The notes under the pieces were generated by a model. It saw only the letters and a list, made by a program, of their open reading frames with translations, did not search any database and had not been told where the DNA came from. 64,000 bases of DNA from Streptomyces sp. ISL-36 (GTDB lineage Bacteria; Actinomycetota; Actinomycetes; Streptomycetales; Streptomycetaceae): the NCBI RefSeq assembly GCF_018614205.1, contig NZ_JAGGOS010000049.1:1-64000 (forward strand), written 5' to 3'. Shown piece by piece: positions 1 through 9,120 of this stretch. The position numbers and the translations under genes are program-made. The stretch's first letter is position 1. Every line of letters begins with the position of its first letter.

Positions 1-8
1 GCCGGGGC

Positions 9-159
9 ACCGACCACGCGGCCCCGGGCCCGCACGGGACGGTCCGCCGGGGCCGTACGAAACCCGAACCCGCGGCGTTCCGGCCGGCCGAAGGCCCACC
101 GACCACGCGGCCCCCGGGGCCCGCAGGCGGCCGGTCGCCGGGGCCGTACGAGACCCGAA
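9..159. repeat. Imperfect ~90-bp direct repeat at the left edge
   Basis: A block beginning ACCGACCACGCGGCCC occurs at 9 and again at 98. Its trailing segment (GGCCGTACGA then ACCCGAA) is at 51 and again at 142, so the period is about 90 bp. The first 298 bases hold no convincing gene. An open frame running in from 167 is only an upstream extension of the ThDP enzyme. Confidence 0.6.
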
Positions 160-298
160 GACACGGGTGCTCGCAGCCGGTCGCCGGGGCGGTCGGAGGG
201 CCCCCGGCCAGACCGCGGCCGGTAGAGGGGCCGTGATCGTCGAGAATCGATCTCACCCGCCGCGGGCGGCAGGTGGCACGCGACCGAAGGGACACCGC

Positions 299-1981
299 AT
301 GACCCACGACCACGACCTGGTGCTCCGGCCCACGGCCGCCCAGACCGAGGCCGCGCTCAACCCGCCCGCCGGGCGCAACGGCGGCGACCTCGTCGTCGAG
401 ACGCTCTCGGGCCTCGGCGCGACCACCGTCTTCGGGCTCCCGGGCCAGCACGCCCTCGGCATGTTCGACGCCCTGCGCCGCTCCTCGCTCAGCTACGTCG
501 GGCTGCGCGTCGAGAACAACGCCGGCTTCGCGGCCGACGCGTACGGCCGGATGACCGGTGAGGCGGCCCCGCTGCTGCTCTCCACCGGCCCCGGCGCGCT
601 GATGTCGCTGGCCGCGCTGCAGGAGGCGGCCGCCGCCTCCGCCCCCGTCCTCGCCATCGGCAGCCAGGTCCCGGTGGCCGGGCTCGGCGGCGGGCGCCAC
701 GGCTATCTGCACGAGCTCCGCGACCAGCAGGCGTCCTTCCGGGACATCGTGAAGTCCGTCCACACCGTCCGTACCCAGTCCCAGATCCCGTCCGCGATCG
801 CGGCGGCCTGGGAGTCGGCGCTGACGGCCCCCCACGGGCCGGTGTGGGTCGAGATCCCCCAGGACGTCCTCCTCGCCGAGACGACGCTCCCCGTCGTCAC
901 GGCGATGGACGCGACCCCCGAGGAGGTCGTGCCGCGCCCCGAGCTGACCGCGGTGGCGGCGCATCTGCTCGCGAACGCCGAGCGGCCCGCGATCATCGCG
1001 GGCGGCGGAGTCGTCCGCTCCGACGCCTCCGGCAAGCTTCTCGCGCTCGCCCAGCGGATCCAGGCCCCCGTCGTGACGACCTTCGGCGGCAAGGGCGCCT
1101 TCCCCTGGGAGCACCCGCTCTCGCTCCAGTCCTGGCTTGAGGACCGGCACACCACCGATTTCCTGGAGGACGCCGACGTCCTGCTGGTGGTCGGCTCCGG
1201 CCTCGGCGAGCTGTCCTCGAACTACCACACCTTCGCCCCGCGCGGCCGGGTGATCCAGATCGAGGCCGACGCCGGGAAGCTGGAGTCCAACCACCCGGCC
1301 CTCGGCATCCACGCCGACGCCCGCCTGGCGCTCTCCGCGCTGCTCGAAACCGTGGCGGTACGGGAGGACCCGACGGCCCCGGAGCGGGTCGCGGCCGTCC
1401 TGGCCAAGGTCCGCGACCGCATCGCGGCCCAGGACCTCACCCTGGAGCAGCGGATCGTGGCCTCGGTCCGCGAGGCCCTGCCGGACACGTCGCCGAGCTT
1501 CTGGGACATGACGATCCTCGCCTACTGGGCCTGGTCCGCCTTCGACCCCCGCCACCCCAACACCATGCACTCCGCCCAGGGCGCCGGCGGCCTCGGCTAC
1601 GGCTTCCCCGCCGCCCTCGGCGCGGCGGCGGCCGACCCGACGCGCCCGGTCCTCGCGGTCTCCGGCGACGGCGGCGCGATGTACTCGATCGCCGAGCTGG
1701 CCACGGCCAAGCAGTACGGCTCCGACGTCACCTGGCTGATCGTCGACGACGGCGGCTACGGCATCCTGCGCGAGTACATGACGGACGCCTTCGGCGAGGC
1801 GACGGCGACGGAGCTGTCCCGCCCGGACTTCGTTGCCCTCGCGGAGTCCTTCGGCGTCCCGGCGGTCCGCACGACCCCGGAGTCCCTGACGGCCGACCTG
1901 ACGAAGGCCCTGTCGACCCCGGGCCCGTCGGTGGTGGTCCTCCCGGCCCTCCTGCGCATGTTCGAACCCACGCACCTCTGA
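299..1981 (+). CDS. Thiamine-diphosphate-dependent enzyme of the acetolactate synthase/decarboxylase family
   Basis: A 560-residue cytosolic protein with the three-domain layout of ThDP 2-oxoacid decarboxylases and acetolactate synthases. The N-terminal PYR domain holds the cofactor-activating Glu in RVENNAG and a GPGALMSLAAL stretch. A central domain contains IAGGGVV. The C-terminal PP domain has GDGGAMYSI, followed about 27 residues later by DDGGYG. That last motif is usually NN-G-Y; here Asp replaces the Asn that helps bind magnesium, as in some 2-oxoacid decarboxylase branches. The ATG at 299 follows AAGGGA; the frame is open further upstream but lacks a ribosome site. No small regulatory subunit gene is adjacent, so I infer a decarboxylase or carboligase rather than the biosynthetic AHAS. 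The substrate cannot be read from sequence. Confidence 0.85.
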   Translation: MTHDHDLVLRPTAAQTEAALNPPAGRNGGDLVVETLSGLGATTVFGLPGQHALGMFDALRRSSLSYVGLRVENNAGFAADAYGRMTGEAAPLLLSTGPGALMSLAALQEAAAASAPVLAIGSQVPVAGLGGGRHGYLHELRDQQASFRDIVKSVHTVRTQSQIPSAIAAAWESALTAPHGPVWVEIPQDVLLAETTLPVVTAMDATPEEVVPRPELTAVAAHLLANAERPAIIAGGGVVRSDASGKLLALAQRIQAPVVTTFGGKGAFPWEHPLSLQSWLEDRHTTDFLEDADVLLVVGSGLGELSSNYHTFAPRGRVIQIEADAGKLESNHPALGIHADARLALSALLETVAVREDPTAPERVAAVLAKVRDRIAAQDLTLEQRIVASVREALPDTSPSFWDMTILAYWAWSAFDPRHPNTMHSAQGAGGLGYGFPAALGAAAADPTRPVLAVSGDGGAMYSIAELATAKQYGSDVTWLIVDDGGYGILREYMTDAFGEATATELSRPDFVALAESFGVPAVRTTPESLTADLTKALSTPGPSVVVLPALLRMFEPTHL

Positions 1982-2001
1982 GCGTCTCCCGGGCACCCTG
2001 A

Positions 2002-2034
2002 CCGCGCCGCGCCACACGCGGAGGCGCGGCGCGG
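2002..2034. terminator. Hairpin after the ThDP gene
   Basis: Perfect 12-bp GC-only arms (2002-2013 and 2023-2034) around a 9-base loop lie between two convergent genes. There is no T-tract, which is common for Streptomyces terminators. Confidence 0.6.
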
Positions 2035-2040
2035 ACAGGG

Positions 2041-2085
2041 GCCCAGGACGCTCGCGCCCAGGACGCCCGTGCCCAGGACGCCCGG
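2041..2085. repeat. 15-bp tandem repeat, three copies
   Basis: GCCCAGGACGC plus four variable bases is repeated at 2041, 2056 and 2071, in the spacer between convergent stop codons. Confidence 0.9.
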
Positions 2086-2090
2086 GACTT

Positions 2091-2462
2091 TCAGGCGAGC
2101 AGCGCGCCGTACTTCTCCTTGTAGGCGCTGAGCTGGTCGTTGTACCCGTCGCTGAACAGCGCGGAGTCGGAGTTGCCGAGAGCGCCCGACGGGATCCCCT
2201 TCGCCGGGATGAGCGCCGGTATGCCCTGGAAGACCTCCGTCGCCGCCTTGGCGTGCGCCCCACCGCGCTCCACGGCCGCCACGATGTGCTCACCCGCCAG
2301 CCTGAGATGCTGCCGCAGCTTGTTCTGCGGCGAACGGGCGGTCTCGTACAGCGCGGCGGTCTCCGCCAACTTGTTGGTGCGCGCCCCGATGCTCTCCAGC
2401 GCGCGCAGCGCGGCGTGGAGCTGCCCGCACAGATACGCCGCCCGGTGCTCGGTCTCCGACAT
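2091..2462 (-). CDS. Conserved hypothetical helical protein, 123 aa
   Basis: Not recognised. This is a small, mostly helical soluble protein with heptad-like stretches in the first 80 residues (LHAALRALESIGARTNKLAE) and a tail rich in Ala, Tyr and Lys. There is no signal peptide, membrane segment or cysteine cluster beyond one Cys near residue 11. The ATG at 2462 follows a strong GGAGGGGGTGAGC site; the frame is open 59 codons further but without initiation signals. It is divergent from the ABC exporter gene across a 227-bp spacer and convergent with the ThDP gene. A peptide of this size with coiled-coil propensity could be a structural or binding protein, but nothing in the sequence fixes a role. 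Confidence 0.75.
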   Translation of the reverse strand: MSETEHRAAYLCGQLHAALRALESIGARTNKLAETAALYETARSPQNKLRQHLRLAGEHIVAAVERGGAHAKAATEVFQGIPALIPAKGIPSGALGNSDSALFSDGYNDQLSAYKEKYGALLA

Positions 2463-2585
2463 GCTCACCCCCTCCTCGACCCGCCGCCGTTCGACGGCCC
2501 GTGACTGCCTACCCGTTCCCCGGGCCCGCGGAACGCCCTGCCCCCGCGCACGGGAGCACGCCCCCGGCGCACCGCGGCCCGGTCC

Positions 2586-2637
2586 CAGGACCGAAGCCGG
2601 TCCTGCCCGGAGGTTCGTCGCGGCGGGATGAAATCCC
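2586..2637. promoter_or_regulatory. Two inverted repeats in the divergent promoter region
   Basis: CAGGACCG-AAGC-CGGTCCTG (2586-2605) and GGGAT-GAA-ATCCC (2625-2637) lie between the hypothetical gene and the ABC exporter. Either could be an operator. No regulator gene is adjacent. Confidence 0.4.
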
Positions 2638-2689
2638 ACCCCGCCTGCGTTGGGCCTTCCGGTAGAGCAGGACGAACGGGAGGAACCAC

Positions 2690-5600
2690 GTGGCCGTGGC
2701 GGGGCAGAAACAGCAGGGCTGGGCGCGCAGGCTGACCGGATACGCGTGGCGCTACAGGGCGAACGTGGTCCTCGCGCTCGGGTCCTCGCTCGCCGGCATG
2801 GCCGTCCTCGCCCTCGTCCCGCTCATCACCAAGGTGATCATCGACGACGTCATCGGCGCGCGGACCAGGTCCCTCACCGTGTGGACCGGCCTGCTCATCG
2901 GCGCCGCCGTCGTCGTCTACGCCCTCACCTACATCCGCCGCTACTACGGCGGCCGGCTCGCCCTCGACGTCCAGCACGACCTCCGTACCGAGATGTACGG
3001 CACCATCACCCGGCTCGACGGGCGGCGGCAGGACGAGCTGTCCACCGGGCAGGTCGTCGGACGCGCGACCAGCGACCTTCAGCTCATCCAAGGTCTTCTC
3101 TTCATGCTCCCCATGACGGTGGGGAACATCCTGCTCTTCCTGATCTCCCTCGCCGTCATGGCCTGGCTGTCGATCCCGCTGACCCTGGTCGCCCTCGCCG
3201 TCGCGCCCGCCCTGTGGTTCATCGCCAAACGCAGCCGCATCCGGCTCCACCCCGCCACCTGGTACGCCCAGGCCCAGGCCGCCACCGTCGCCGGTGTCGT
3301 CGACGGGGCGGTGACCGGTGTCCGCGTCGTCAAGGGCTTCGGGCAGGAGGACCAGGAGACCGGGAAGATCCGCGACGCCAGCCGCCGGCTCTTCGCAGGG
3401 CGGCTGCGCACCATCCGGCTCAACTCGCGGTACACCCCCGCCCTCCAGGCCGTCCCCGCACTCGGCCAGGTCGGCGTCCTCGCGCTCGGCGGCTGGCTCG
3501 CCACCCGCGGCCAGATCACACTCGGCACCTTCGTCGCCTTCTCCTCCTACCTGGCCTCGCTCGTCGGCCCGGTCCGGATGCTCGCCATGGTCCTCACCGT
3601 CGGCCAGCAGGCCCGCGCCGGCGTCGAGCGCGTCCTGGAGCTCATCGACACCGAACCCGTGATCAAGGACGGGACGAAGGAGCTGCCGGCCGACGCCGAG
3701 GCCACCGTCGAGTTCGACGACGTGGGCTTCGCGTACGAAGACGGCCGCCCCGTCCTCGACGGCTTCTCCCTGGAGATCCGCTCCGGCGAGACCGTCGCCG
3801 TCGTCGGCGCCTCCGGCAGCGGCAAGTCCACGGTCTCGCTGCTCCTGCCCCGCTTCTACGACGTCACCCACGGCGCCGTCCTCGTCGGCGGCCATGACGT
3901 CCGCGAGCTCACCCTCGACTCCCTGCGCGCCGCCATCGGGCTCGTCCCGGAGGACAGCTTCCTCTTCTCCGACACCGTCCGCGCCAACATCGCGTACGGC
4001 CACCCCGACGCCACCCAGGAGCAGATCGAGACCGCCGCGCGCGCCGCCCAGGCGGACCGTTTCATCGCCGACCTGCCCGAGGGCTACGACACCACGGTCG
4101 GCGAGCACGGCCTGACCCTCTCCGGCGGCCAGCGCCAGCGCATCGCGCTCGCCCGCGCCATCCTCACCGACCCCCGGCTCCTCCTCCTCGACGACGCCAC
4201 CTCCGCCGTCGACGCGCGCGTCGAGCACGAGATCCACGAGGCCCTCGCCTCCGTGATGGCCGGCCGCACCACCCTCCTCATCGCCCACCGCCGCTCCACC
4301 CTCAACCTCGCCGACCGGATCGCCGTCCTCGACGACGGCCGCCTCTCCGACATCGGCACCCACGAGGAGCTGGAGGAACGCTCGGCGCTCTACCGCAAGC
4401 TGCTCACCGACCCCGACGAGCTCGGCGGCGTCTCGCCCGGGCACACCGTGGCGATGGAACTCCCCGAGGACCGCACCCTCCGCGAGGAGCTGGACGCCGA
4501 GTTCGACGCAGAACGCGGCATCACCCCGACCCTGTGGGTGCGGGAGGAGACCGCCGAGGAGTCCCAGGCCCCCGGAGCCACCCCCGAACTGCTCGCCGCC
4601 GTGGAGGCGTTGCCACCTGCCACGGACACCCCCGACGTCGACGAGGCCCAGGCGGTCACGCCGGAGAAGACGTACGGACTGCGCCGCCTGCTGCACGGCT
4701 TCCGGATCCCGCTGCTCATCAGCCTCGGCCTGGTCGCCCTCGACGCCGGCACGGGCCTGCTGCTGCCCGTCCTGATCCGCCACGGCATCGACGACGGCGT
4801 CAACCGGCTCGCCCTGGGCGCCGTCTGGGCCGCCTCCGCGCTCGCCCTGCTGACGGTCCTCGTGCAGTGGGTCGCCCAGACCGCCGAGATCCGGATGACC
4901 GGCCGCACCGGCGAGCGGGTGCTCTACGCCCTCCGTCTGAAGATCTTCGCCCAGCTCCAGCGGCTCGGCCTCGACTACTACGAGCGCGAGCTGACCGGCC
5001 GGATCATGACCCGGATGACGACGGACGTGGACGCCCTGTCGACCTTCCTCCAGACCGGTCTGGTCACGGCCTTCGTCTCCGTCGTGACCTTCTTCGGCAT
5101 CATGGTCGCGCTGCTCTTCCTCGACCTGCAGCTCGCCCTCGTCGTCTTCGCGACGCTCCCGGTCCTCGCCGTCGGCACGTACTTCTTCCGCCGCTCCAGC
5201 GTGAAGGCGTACGAGCTGGCCCGCGAGCGGATCAGCGTCGTCAACGCCGACCTCCAGGAGTCCGTCGCCGGCCTGCGGATCGTCCAGGCGTTCCGGCGCG
5301 AGCGCTCGGGAGCGGCCCGGTTCACGGAGCGCAGCGAGGCGTACCGCGAGGCCCGCGTCCGCGGACAGTGGCTGATCTCGATCTACTTCCCCTTCGTCAC
5401 CCTGCTGTCCTCCGTGGCCGCCGCCGCCGTCATGATCGTCGGCGCGAACCGTATCGAGGCGGGCACGCTGACCACCGGTGCGCTGGTCGCCTACCTCCTC
5501 TACATCGACCTCTTCTTCGCTCCCGTGCAGCAGCTGTCGCAGGTCTTCGACGGTTACCAGCAGGCCGCCGTCTCGCTGAAGCGGATGCAGGAGCTCCTCC

Positions 5601-6472
5601 AGGAGCCGACGTCGACGGCCGCCGCCGAGGAGCCCCTCGACGTGCTGTCGCTGCGCGGCGAGATCGCCTTCGAGGACGTCTCTTTCGCCTATGGGCGGGA
5701 CGCCGGCGACGGGGAGGCCGCCCTCACCGGCATCGACCTGCGCATCCCGGCCGGGCAGACGGTCGCCTTCGTCGGCGAGACCGGCGCCGGAAAGTCCACG
5801 CTGGTCAAGCTGGTCGCGCGGTTCTACGACCCGACGAGCGGCCGGGTCACGGCCGACGGCACCGACCTGCGGGACCTGGACCTCACCGCGTACCGCCACC
5901 GGCTCGGGGTGGTGCCCCAGGAGGCGTATCTCTTCGCCGGGACCGTCCGCGACGCCATCGCCTACGGCCAGCCCGAGGCGACCGACGCCGAGGTCGAGGC
6001 GGCGGCCCGCGCGGTCGGCGCGCACGACATGATCGCCACCCTGGACGGCGGCTACCTCCACGAGGTCGCCGAACGCGGCCGCAACCTCTCCGCCGGTCAG
6101 CGCCAGCTGATCGCCCTGGCCCGCGCCGAGCTCGTCGACCCCGACATCCTGCTCCTCGACGAGGCGACCGCCGCCCTCGACCTGGCCACCGAGGCCAAGG
6201 TGAACCAGGCCACCGACCGCCTCGCGGGCCGTCGTACCGCCCGTCCGTCGCCCGACGGCGACCTCGCGTCGAGCGCCTGCGCGCGCACCACCCTGATCGT
6301 CGCCCACCGCCTCACCACGGCAGCGCGCGCGGACCGCGTGATCGTCATGGCCGACGGCCGGGTGGCGGAGGACGGCACCCATGACGAGCTCCTCGCCCGG
6401 GGCGGGCGGTACGCGGCGCTGTGGCGGACGTTCATCGGCGAGGAGGAGCCCGCCGCCGCCAAGGCGCTCTGA
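2690..6472 (+). CDS. Fused heterodimeric-type ABC exporter (TMD-NBD-TMD-NBD)
   Basis: A 1260-residue membrane protein carrying two complete type IV exporter halves in one chain. TMD1 spans roughly residues 25-320. NBD1 has Walker A GASGSGKST near 372, signature LSGGQRQR near 477 and Walker B LLLLDDATSAVD near 498. TMD2 spans about 680-940. NBD2 has Walker A GETGAGKST near 1027, signature LSAGQRQL near 1133 and LLLDEATAALD near 1154. The catalytic Glu after Walker B is Asp in NBD1 and Glu in NBD2, and the NBD2 signature deviates. The ATP site built from NBD1 Walker motifs plus the NBD2 signature is therefore degenerate, as in heterodimeric drug and lipid exporters. A 16-residue insert lies just before the NBD2 H-loop. 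GTG at 2690 follows GGGAGGAACCAC. The exported substrate is unknown. Confidence 0.93.
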   Translation: MAVAGQKQQGWARRLTGYAWRYRANVVLALGSSLAGMAVLALVPLITKVIIDDVIGARTRSLTVWTGLLIGAAVVVYALTYIRRYYGGRLALDVQHDLRTEMYGTITRLDGRRQDELSTGQVVGRATSDLQLIQGLLFMLPMTVGNILLFLISLAVMAWLSIPLTLVALAVAPALWFIAKRSRIRLHPATWYAQAQAATVAGVVDGAVTGVRVVKGFGQEDQETGKIRDASRRLFAGRLRTIRLNSRYTPALQAVPALGQVGVLALGGWLATRGQITLGTFVAFSSYLASLVGPVRMLAMVLTVGQQARAGVERVLELIDTEPVIKDGTKELPADAEATVEFDDVGFAYEDGRPVLDGFSLEIRSGETVAVVGASGSGKSTVSLLLPRFYDVTHGAVLVGGHDVRELTLDSLRAAIGLVPEDSFLFSDTVRANIAYGHPDATQEQIETAARAAQADRFIADLPEGYDTTVGEHGLTLSGGQRQRIALARAILTDPRLLLLDDATSAVDARVEHEIHEALASVMAGRTTLLIAHRRSTLNLADRIAVLDDGRLSDIGTHEELEERSALYRKLLTDPDELGGVSPGHTVAMELPEDRTLREELDAEFDAERGITPTLWVREETAEESQAPGATPELLAAVEALPPATDTPDVDEAQAVTPEKTYGLRRLLHGFRIPLLISLGLVALDAGTGLLLPVLIRHGIDDGVNRLALGAVWAASALALLTVLVQWVAQTAEIRMTGRTGERVLYALRLKIFAQLQRLGLDYYERELTGRIMTRMTTDVDALSTFLQTGLVTAFVSVVTFFGIMVALLFLDLQLALVVFATLPVLAVGTYFFRRSSVKAYELARERISVVNADLQESVAGLRIVQAFRRERSGAARFTERSEAYREARVRGQWLISIYFPFVTLLSSVAAAAVMIVGANRIEAGTLTTGALVAYLLYIDLFFAPVQQLSQVFDGYQQAAVSLKRMQELLQEPTSTAAAEEPLDVLSLRGEIAFEDVSFAYGRDAGDGEAALTGIDLRIPAGQTVAFVGETGAGKSTLVKLVARFYDPTSGRVTADGTDLRDLDLTAYRHRLGVVPQEAYLFAGTVRDAIAYGQPEATDAEVEAAARAVGAHDMIATLDGGYLHEVAERGRNLSAGQRQLIALARAELVDPDILLLDEATAALDLATEAKVNQATDRLAGRRTARPSPDGDLASSACARTTLIVAHRLTTAARADRVIVMADGRVAEDGTHDELLARGGRYAALWRTFIGEEEPAAAKAL

Positions 6473-6477
6473 GTACC

Positions 6478-6521
6478 GGGGCCGGGCCGTTTGAGTAGCT
6501 CAGCGCATTCGGCCCGGCCCC
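6478..6521 (+). terminator. Hairpin downstream of the ABC exporter
   Basis: 11-bp arms GGGGCCGGGCC (6478-6488) and GGCCCGGCCCC (6511-6521) enclose a second mini-hairpin, TGAG-TAG-CTCA (6492-6502). Confidence 0.65.
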
Positions 6522-6543
6522 CCGGCGGGGTTGAATCGGGCCC

Positions 6544-7020
6544 ATGAGCGACGAGCGCCCCACCCCGGCCCCCGACGGCCCCGTGCCCGCGGGGCGCAAG
6601 GCGTCTGCCCCGGCCTCCGACGGCCCCGTGCCCGCGGGGCGCAAGGCGTCCGCCCCGGACGTCCGTGCCCGCGCCTGGTCGGAGGGCGCCGCCGCCGCCC
6701 GTCCGAACGAGGTGGCCCGGCGGCTGCGCACCCGAGCCCTGTGGGCCGGACTGCTGCTGCTCCCCGCGACGGTCGTGGCCGGGTTCCTCGGGCTGGCCTC
6801 GGAGAACGCCGGCCGCTGCCTCGGCTACGGCGAGGGCTGCTCCGACACCCCGGGCTGGGCCTATCTCGCCTCCCTCGCCGTGGCGGCCACCGCCTGGATC
6901 CACGCCCTGTGCACCCCGGACGCCCCCGCCGAACCCACCACCGCCCGCAAGGCGGCCTTCTGGACGCTGATCGGCGCCGAGTGCGTCTTCCTCCTCCTCG
7001 TCCTGACCCTCTTCGGCTGA
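6544..7020 (+). CDS. Small three-TM membrane protein with an N-terminal repeat
   Basis: 158 residues, family not recognised. The first ~38 residues are soluble, Pro/Ala/Lys-rich, and contain the 13-residue segment DGPVPAGRKASAP twice at a 15-residue spacing (a 45-bp DNA duplication at 6573-6659). Three hydrophobic helices follow: near residues 62-82 (ALWAGLLLLPATVVAGFLGL), 100-118 and 138-157. A short extracytoplasmic loop between the first two helices holds a Cys pair (GRCLGYGEGCSD) that could form a disulfide. The gene starts 71 bp after the ABC exporter on the same strand, with a terminator between them, so it is probably a separate unit. Translation starts at the ATG at 6544. Confidence 0.8.
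   Translation: MSDERPTPAPDGPVPAGRKASAPASDGPVPAGRKASAPDVRARAWSEGAAAARPNEVARRLRTRALWAGLLLLPATVVAGFLGLASENAGRCLGYGEGCSDTPGWAYLASLAVAATAWIHALCTPDAPAEPTTARKAAFWTLIGAECVFLLLVLTLFG
6573..6659 (+). repeat. 45-bp in-frame duplication
   Basis: The segment beginning CGACGGCCCCGTGCCCGC occurs at 6573 and 6618, adding one 15-residue unit to the N-terminus of the membrane protein. Confidence 0.9.
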
Positions 7021-7025
7021 GCTGA

Positions 7026-7049
7026 GGGAGGCAACCGCTCGGGCCTCCC
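7026..7049 (+). terminator. Short hairpin after the three-TM protein gene
   Basis: GGGAGGC (7026-7032) pairs with GCCTCCC (7043-7049) around a 10-base loop. Confidence 0.4.
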
Positions 7050-7093
7050 GTGCGTCGTACGCATGTACGGCACAGAGGCGGGAGGGGACTCAC

Positions 7094-7498
7094 ATGTTCG
7101 GTGGGACGAAACGGGCGGGCTCCGGGCGGCTGCTCACGCACCTGCTCACGATGGTGCTGGCCGTCGGCGCCCTCACCCTCGCCGGCCCGGGCGCCGCACG
7201 CGCCGACGCCGCCTCCCTGTGCGGCGGCCGCCCCACCAAGACGGTCGCCTTCGCCACCGGAGAGCTGCGCCTCTACAAGAGCCGCCAGTACGTGTGCGCC
7301 CTCACCGTGGCCAAGAGCCCCGGCGCGCGCCGGCAGATGTCCGTCTCCCTCCAGCCCCGTGGCGGCCTCCCCGCCGTCGACTCCGGCCGTTTCACCCGCC
7401 AGGCGGGCCCGGTCACCGTCCACGCCCTGAACCGCTGCGTCCGCGCCACCGGTTCCGTCGCCGGCCGGAGCGCCTCGACGGGATGGATCCTGTGCTGA
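7094..7498 (+). CDS. Secreted small cysteine-containing protein
   Basis: 134 residues with a Sec signal peptide: basic n-region, hydrophobic LLTMVLAVGALTLAG, and likely cleavage after ARADA near residue 39. The mature part of about 95 residues has four cysteines, near positions 43, 68, 113 and the C-terminal residue 134, suggesting two disulfides in a compact beta-rich fold. I do not recognise the family beyond small exported proteins common in Streptomyces. ATG 7094 follows a clear GGGAGGGGAC site. The gene stands alone between a terminator and the S37 peptidase gene, which has its own leader. The role could be structural, inhibitory or surface-associated; nothing distinguishes these. Confidence 0.75.
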   Translation: MFGGTKRAGSGRLLTHLLTMVLAVGALTLAGPGAARADAASLCGGRPTKTVAFATGELRLYKSRQYVCALTVAKSPGARRQMSVSLQPRGGLPAVDSGRFTRQAGPVTVHALNRCVRATGSVAGRSASTGWILC

Positions 7499-7596
7499 TG
7501 CGGAGGAATTCCCCCAGGTAAGGCCCAACCAGGGCTGGCGGCACGCACGTTGCCCCGCTAGGTTCGCGACACCGTTGTGAATCAAGGGGAGGGTGA

Positions 7597-9063
7597 ATGC
7601 GCAAGTCGCTGAGATGGCTGCTGTCGCTCACGGTGCTCATAGGCACCGTCGGAGCGTCCGGCGCGGCTACCGCCGCGGAGCCGGCCACCGGCACGTTCGG
7701 CGGGACGGCTGTCGACCGTACGTCCGCCACCGCCGACAGTACGGACATCAAGGACCGCATCCTGGCGATCCCCGGGATGAGCCTGATCGAGGAGAAGCCG
7801 TACGCCGGCTACCGCTTCTTCGTCCTCGAGTACACCCAGCCGGTCGACCACCGCCGCCCCTGGGCGGGCACGTTCAAGCAGCGGCTCTCGGTCCTTCACA
7901 AGGACACCGACCGGCCGACCGTCTTCCACACCAGCGGCTACGGGCTGAGCACGACCCCCAGCCGCCGCGAGCCCACCCGGATCATCGACGGCAACCAGGT
8001 CTCCATGGAGTACCGGTACTTCACGCCGTCCCGGCCGCAGCCCGCCGACTGGTCCAAGCTCGACATCTGGCAGGCCGCCAGCGACCAGCACCGCATCTTC
8101 ACCGCCCTGAAGAAGGTCTACGGCAGGAACTGGCTCTCCACCGGAGCCTCCAAGGGCGGCATGACGGCGACGTACTACGAGCGCTTCTACCCGCGCGACA
8201 TGGACGGCGTGGTCGCGTACGTCGCGCCCAACGACGTGGTCAACAAGGAGGACTCGGCCTACGACCGGTTCTTCGAGACCGTCGGGACGAAGGAGTGCCG
8301 CGACCGGCTCAACGCCCTCCAGCGCGAGGCCCTGATCCGCCGCGAGCCGCTGCAGAAGAAGTACCAGGAGTGGGCCGCCTCCGAGGGCGCCACCTTCAAC
8401 ACCGTCGGCTCCCTCGACAAGGCGTACGAGGCCGTCGTCCTCGACTTCGTCTGGGGCTTCTGGCAGTACTACGGCGAGGACGTCTGCGGCTCCGTGCCTG
8501 AGGCGAGGACCGCGAGCGACGACGAGGTCTACGAGACCATCGACGCCTACTCCGGCTGGTCCTTCTACACCGACCAGGGCCTCGACCCGTACACCCCGTA
8601 CTACTACCAGGCGGCGACCGAACTCGGATCGCCCAGCATCAAGCTGCCGCACCTGGACGGTCTGACCCGGTACGGCTACCAGCCCGCCCGGACCTTCGTG
8701 CCCCGCGAGATCCCCATGACGTTCAAGCCGTGGGTCATGCGGGACGTCGACGACTGGGTCCGCAAGAACGCGCACCAGATGCTCTTCGTCTACGGCGGCA
8801 ACGACCCGTGGGGCGCCGAGCCGTTCCGCCTCGGCAAGGGCGCCCGTGACAGCTACGTCTACACGGCCCCCGGCGCGAACCACGGCGCCCAGGTCGCCGG
8901 CCTCGTCGAGGCCGAGCGCGCCAAGGCCACGGCCCGCATCCTCGCGTGGGCCGGCGTCGACGCCCCGACGGCGGCGGCCGCGCAGCCGCTGGCCCGCTTC
9001 GACGCCCGCCTCGACAAGGCGGCCGACGACGAGCTGAGCCGGGAGCACGGCATCCGTCCATGA
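7597..9063 (+). CDS. Secreted S37 family peptidase (PS-10; prolyl tri/tetrapeptidyl aminopeptidase type)
   Basis: 488 residues. A Sec signal peptide (LRWLLSLTVLIGTVGASG, cleaved near ATAAEPA) precedes an alpha/beta-hydrolase peptidase domain. The nucleophile Ser lies in GASKGGMT near residue 184. Family hallmarks include EYTQPVDHRRPWAGTF and VYGGNDPWG; the latter supplies an acid near 390, and a His follows in the GANHG segment near 429. In Streptomyces, S37 enzymes release proline-containing tri- and tetrapeptides from protein fragments outside the cell. Length is normal for the family. The ATG at 7597 follows GGGGAGGGTGA. The gene ends in a perfect bidirectional terminator shared with the convergent glycosidase, so it is monocistronic. 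Confidence 0.9.
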   Translation: MRKSLRWLLSLTVLIGTVGASGAATAAEPATGTFGGTAVDRTSATADSTDIKDRILAIPGMSLIEEKPYAGYRFFVLEYTQPVDHRRPWAGTFKQRLSVLHKDTDRPTVFHTSGYGLSTTPSRREPTRIIDGNQVSMEYRYFTPSRPQPADWSKLDIWQAASDQHRIFTALKKVYGRNWLSTGASKGGMTATYYERFYPRDMDGVVAYVAPNDVVNKEDSAYDRFFETVGTKECRDRLNALQREALIRREPLQKKYQEWAASEGATFNTVGSLDKAYEAVVLDFVWGFWQYYGEDVCGSVPEARTASDDEVYETIDAYSGWSFYTDQGLDPYTPYYYQAATELGSPSIKLPHLDGLTRYGYQPARTFVPREIPMTFKPWVMRDVDDWVRKNAHQMLFVYGGNDPWGAEPFRLGKGARDSYVYTAPGANHGAQVAGLVEAERAKATARILAWAGVDAPTAAAAQPLARFDARLDKAADDELSREHGIRP

Positions 9064-9070
9064 CCTGGAG

Positions 9071-9114
9071 AGGGGCTGTGCCCGTCGGCCGTGGAGCCGA
9101 CGGGCACAGCCCCT
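9071..9114. terminator. Bidirectional terminator
   Basis: Perfect 19-bp arms (9071-9089 and 9096-9114) around a 6-base loop lie exactly between two convergent genes. Confidence 0.92.
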
Positions 9115-9120
9115 TCCCTG

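Noticed and set aside
167..298. N-terminal extension of the ThDP enzyme from 167
   Set aside because: Arg-rich, without similarity to the family; the ATG at 299 has the ribosome site.
2465..6382. A 1305-codon open frame on the minus strand opposite the ABC exporter
   Set aside because: It is the mirror image of a highly GC-biased gene; it lacks family motifs and a start signal, and its low-complexity composition is an artefact.
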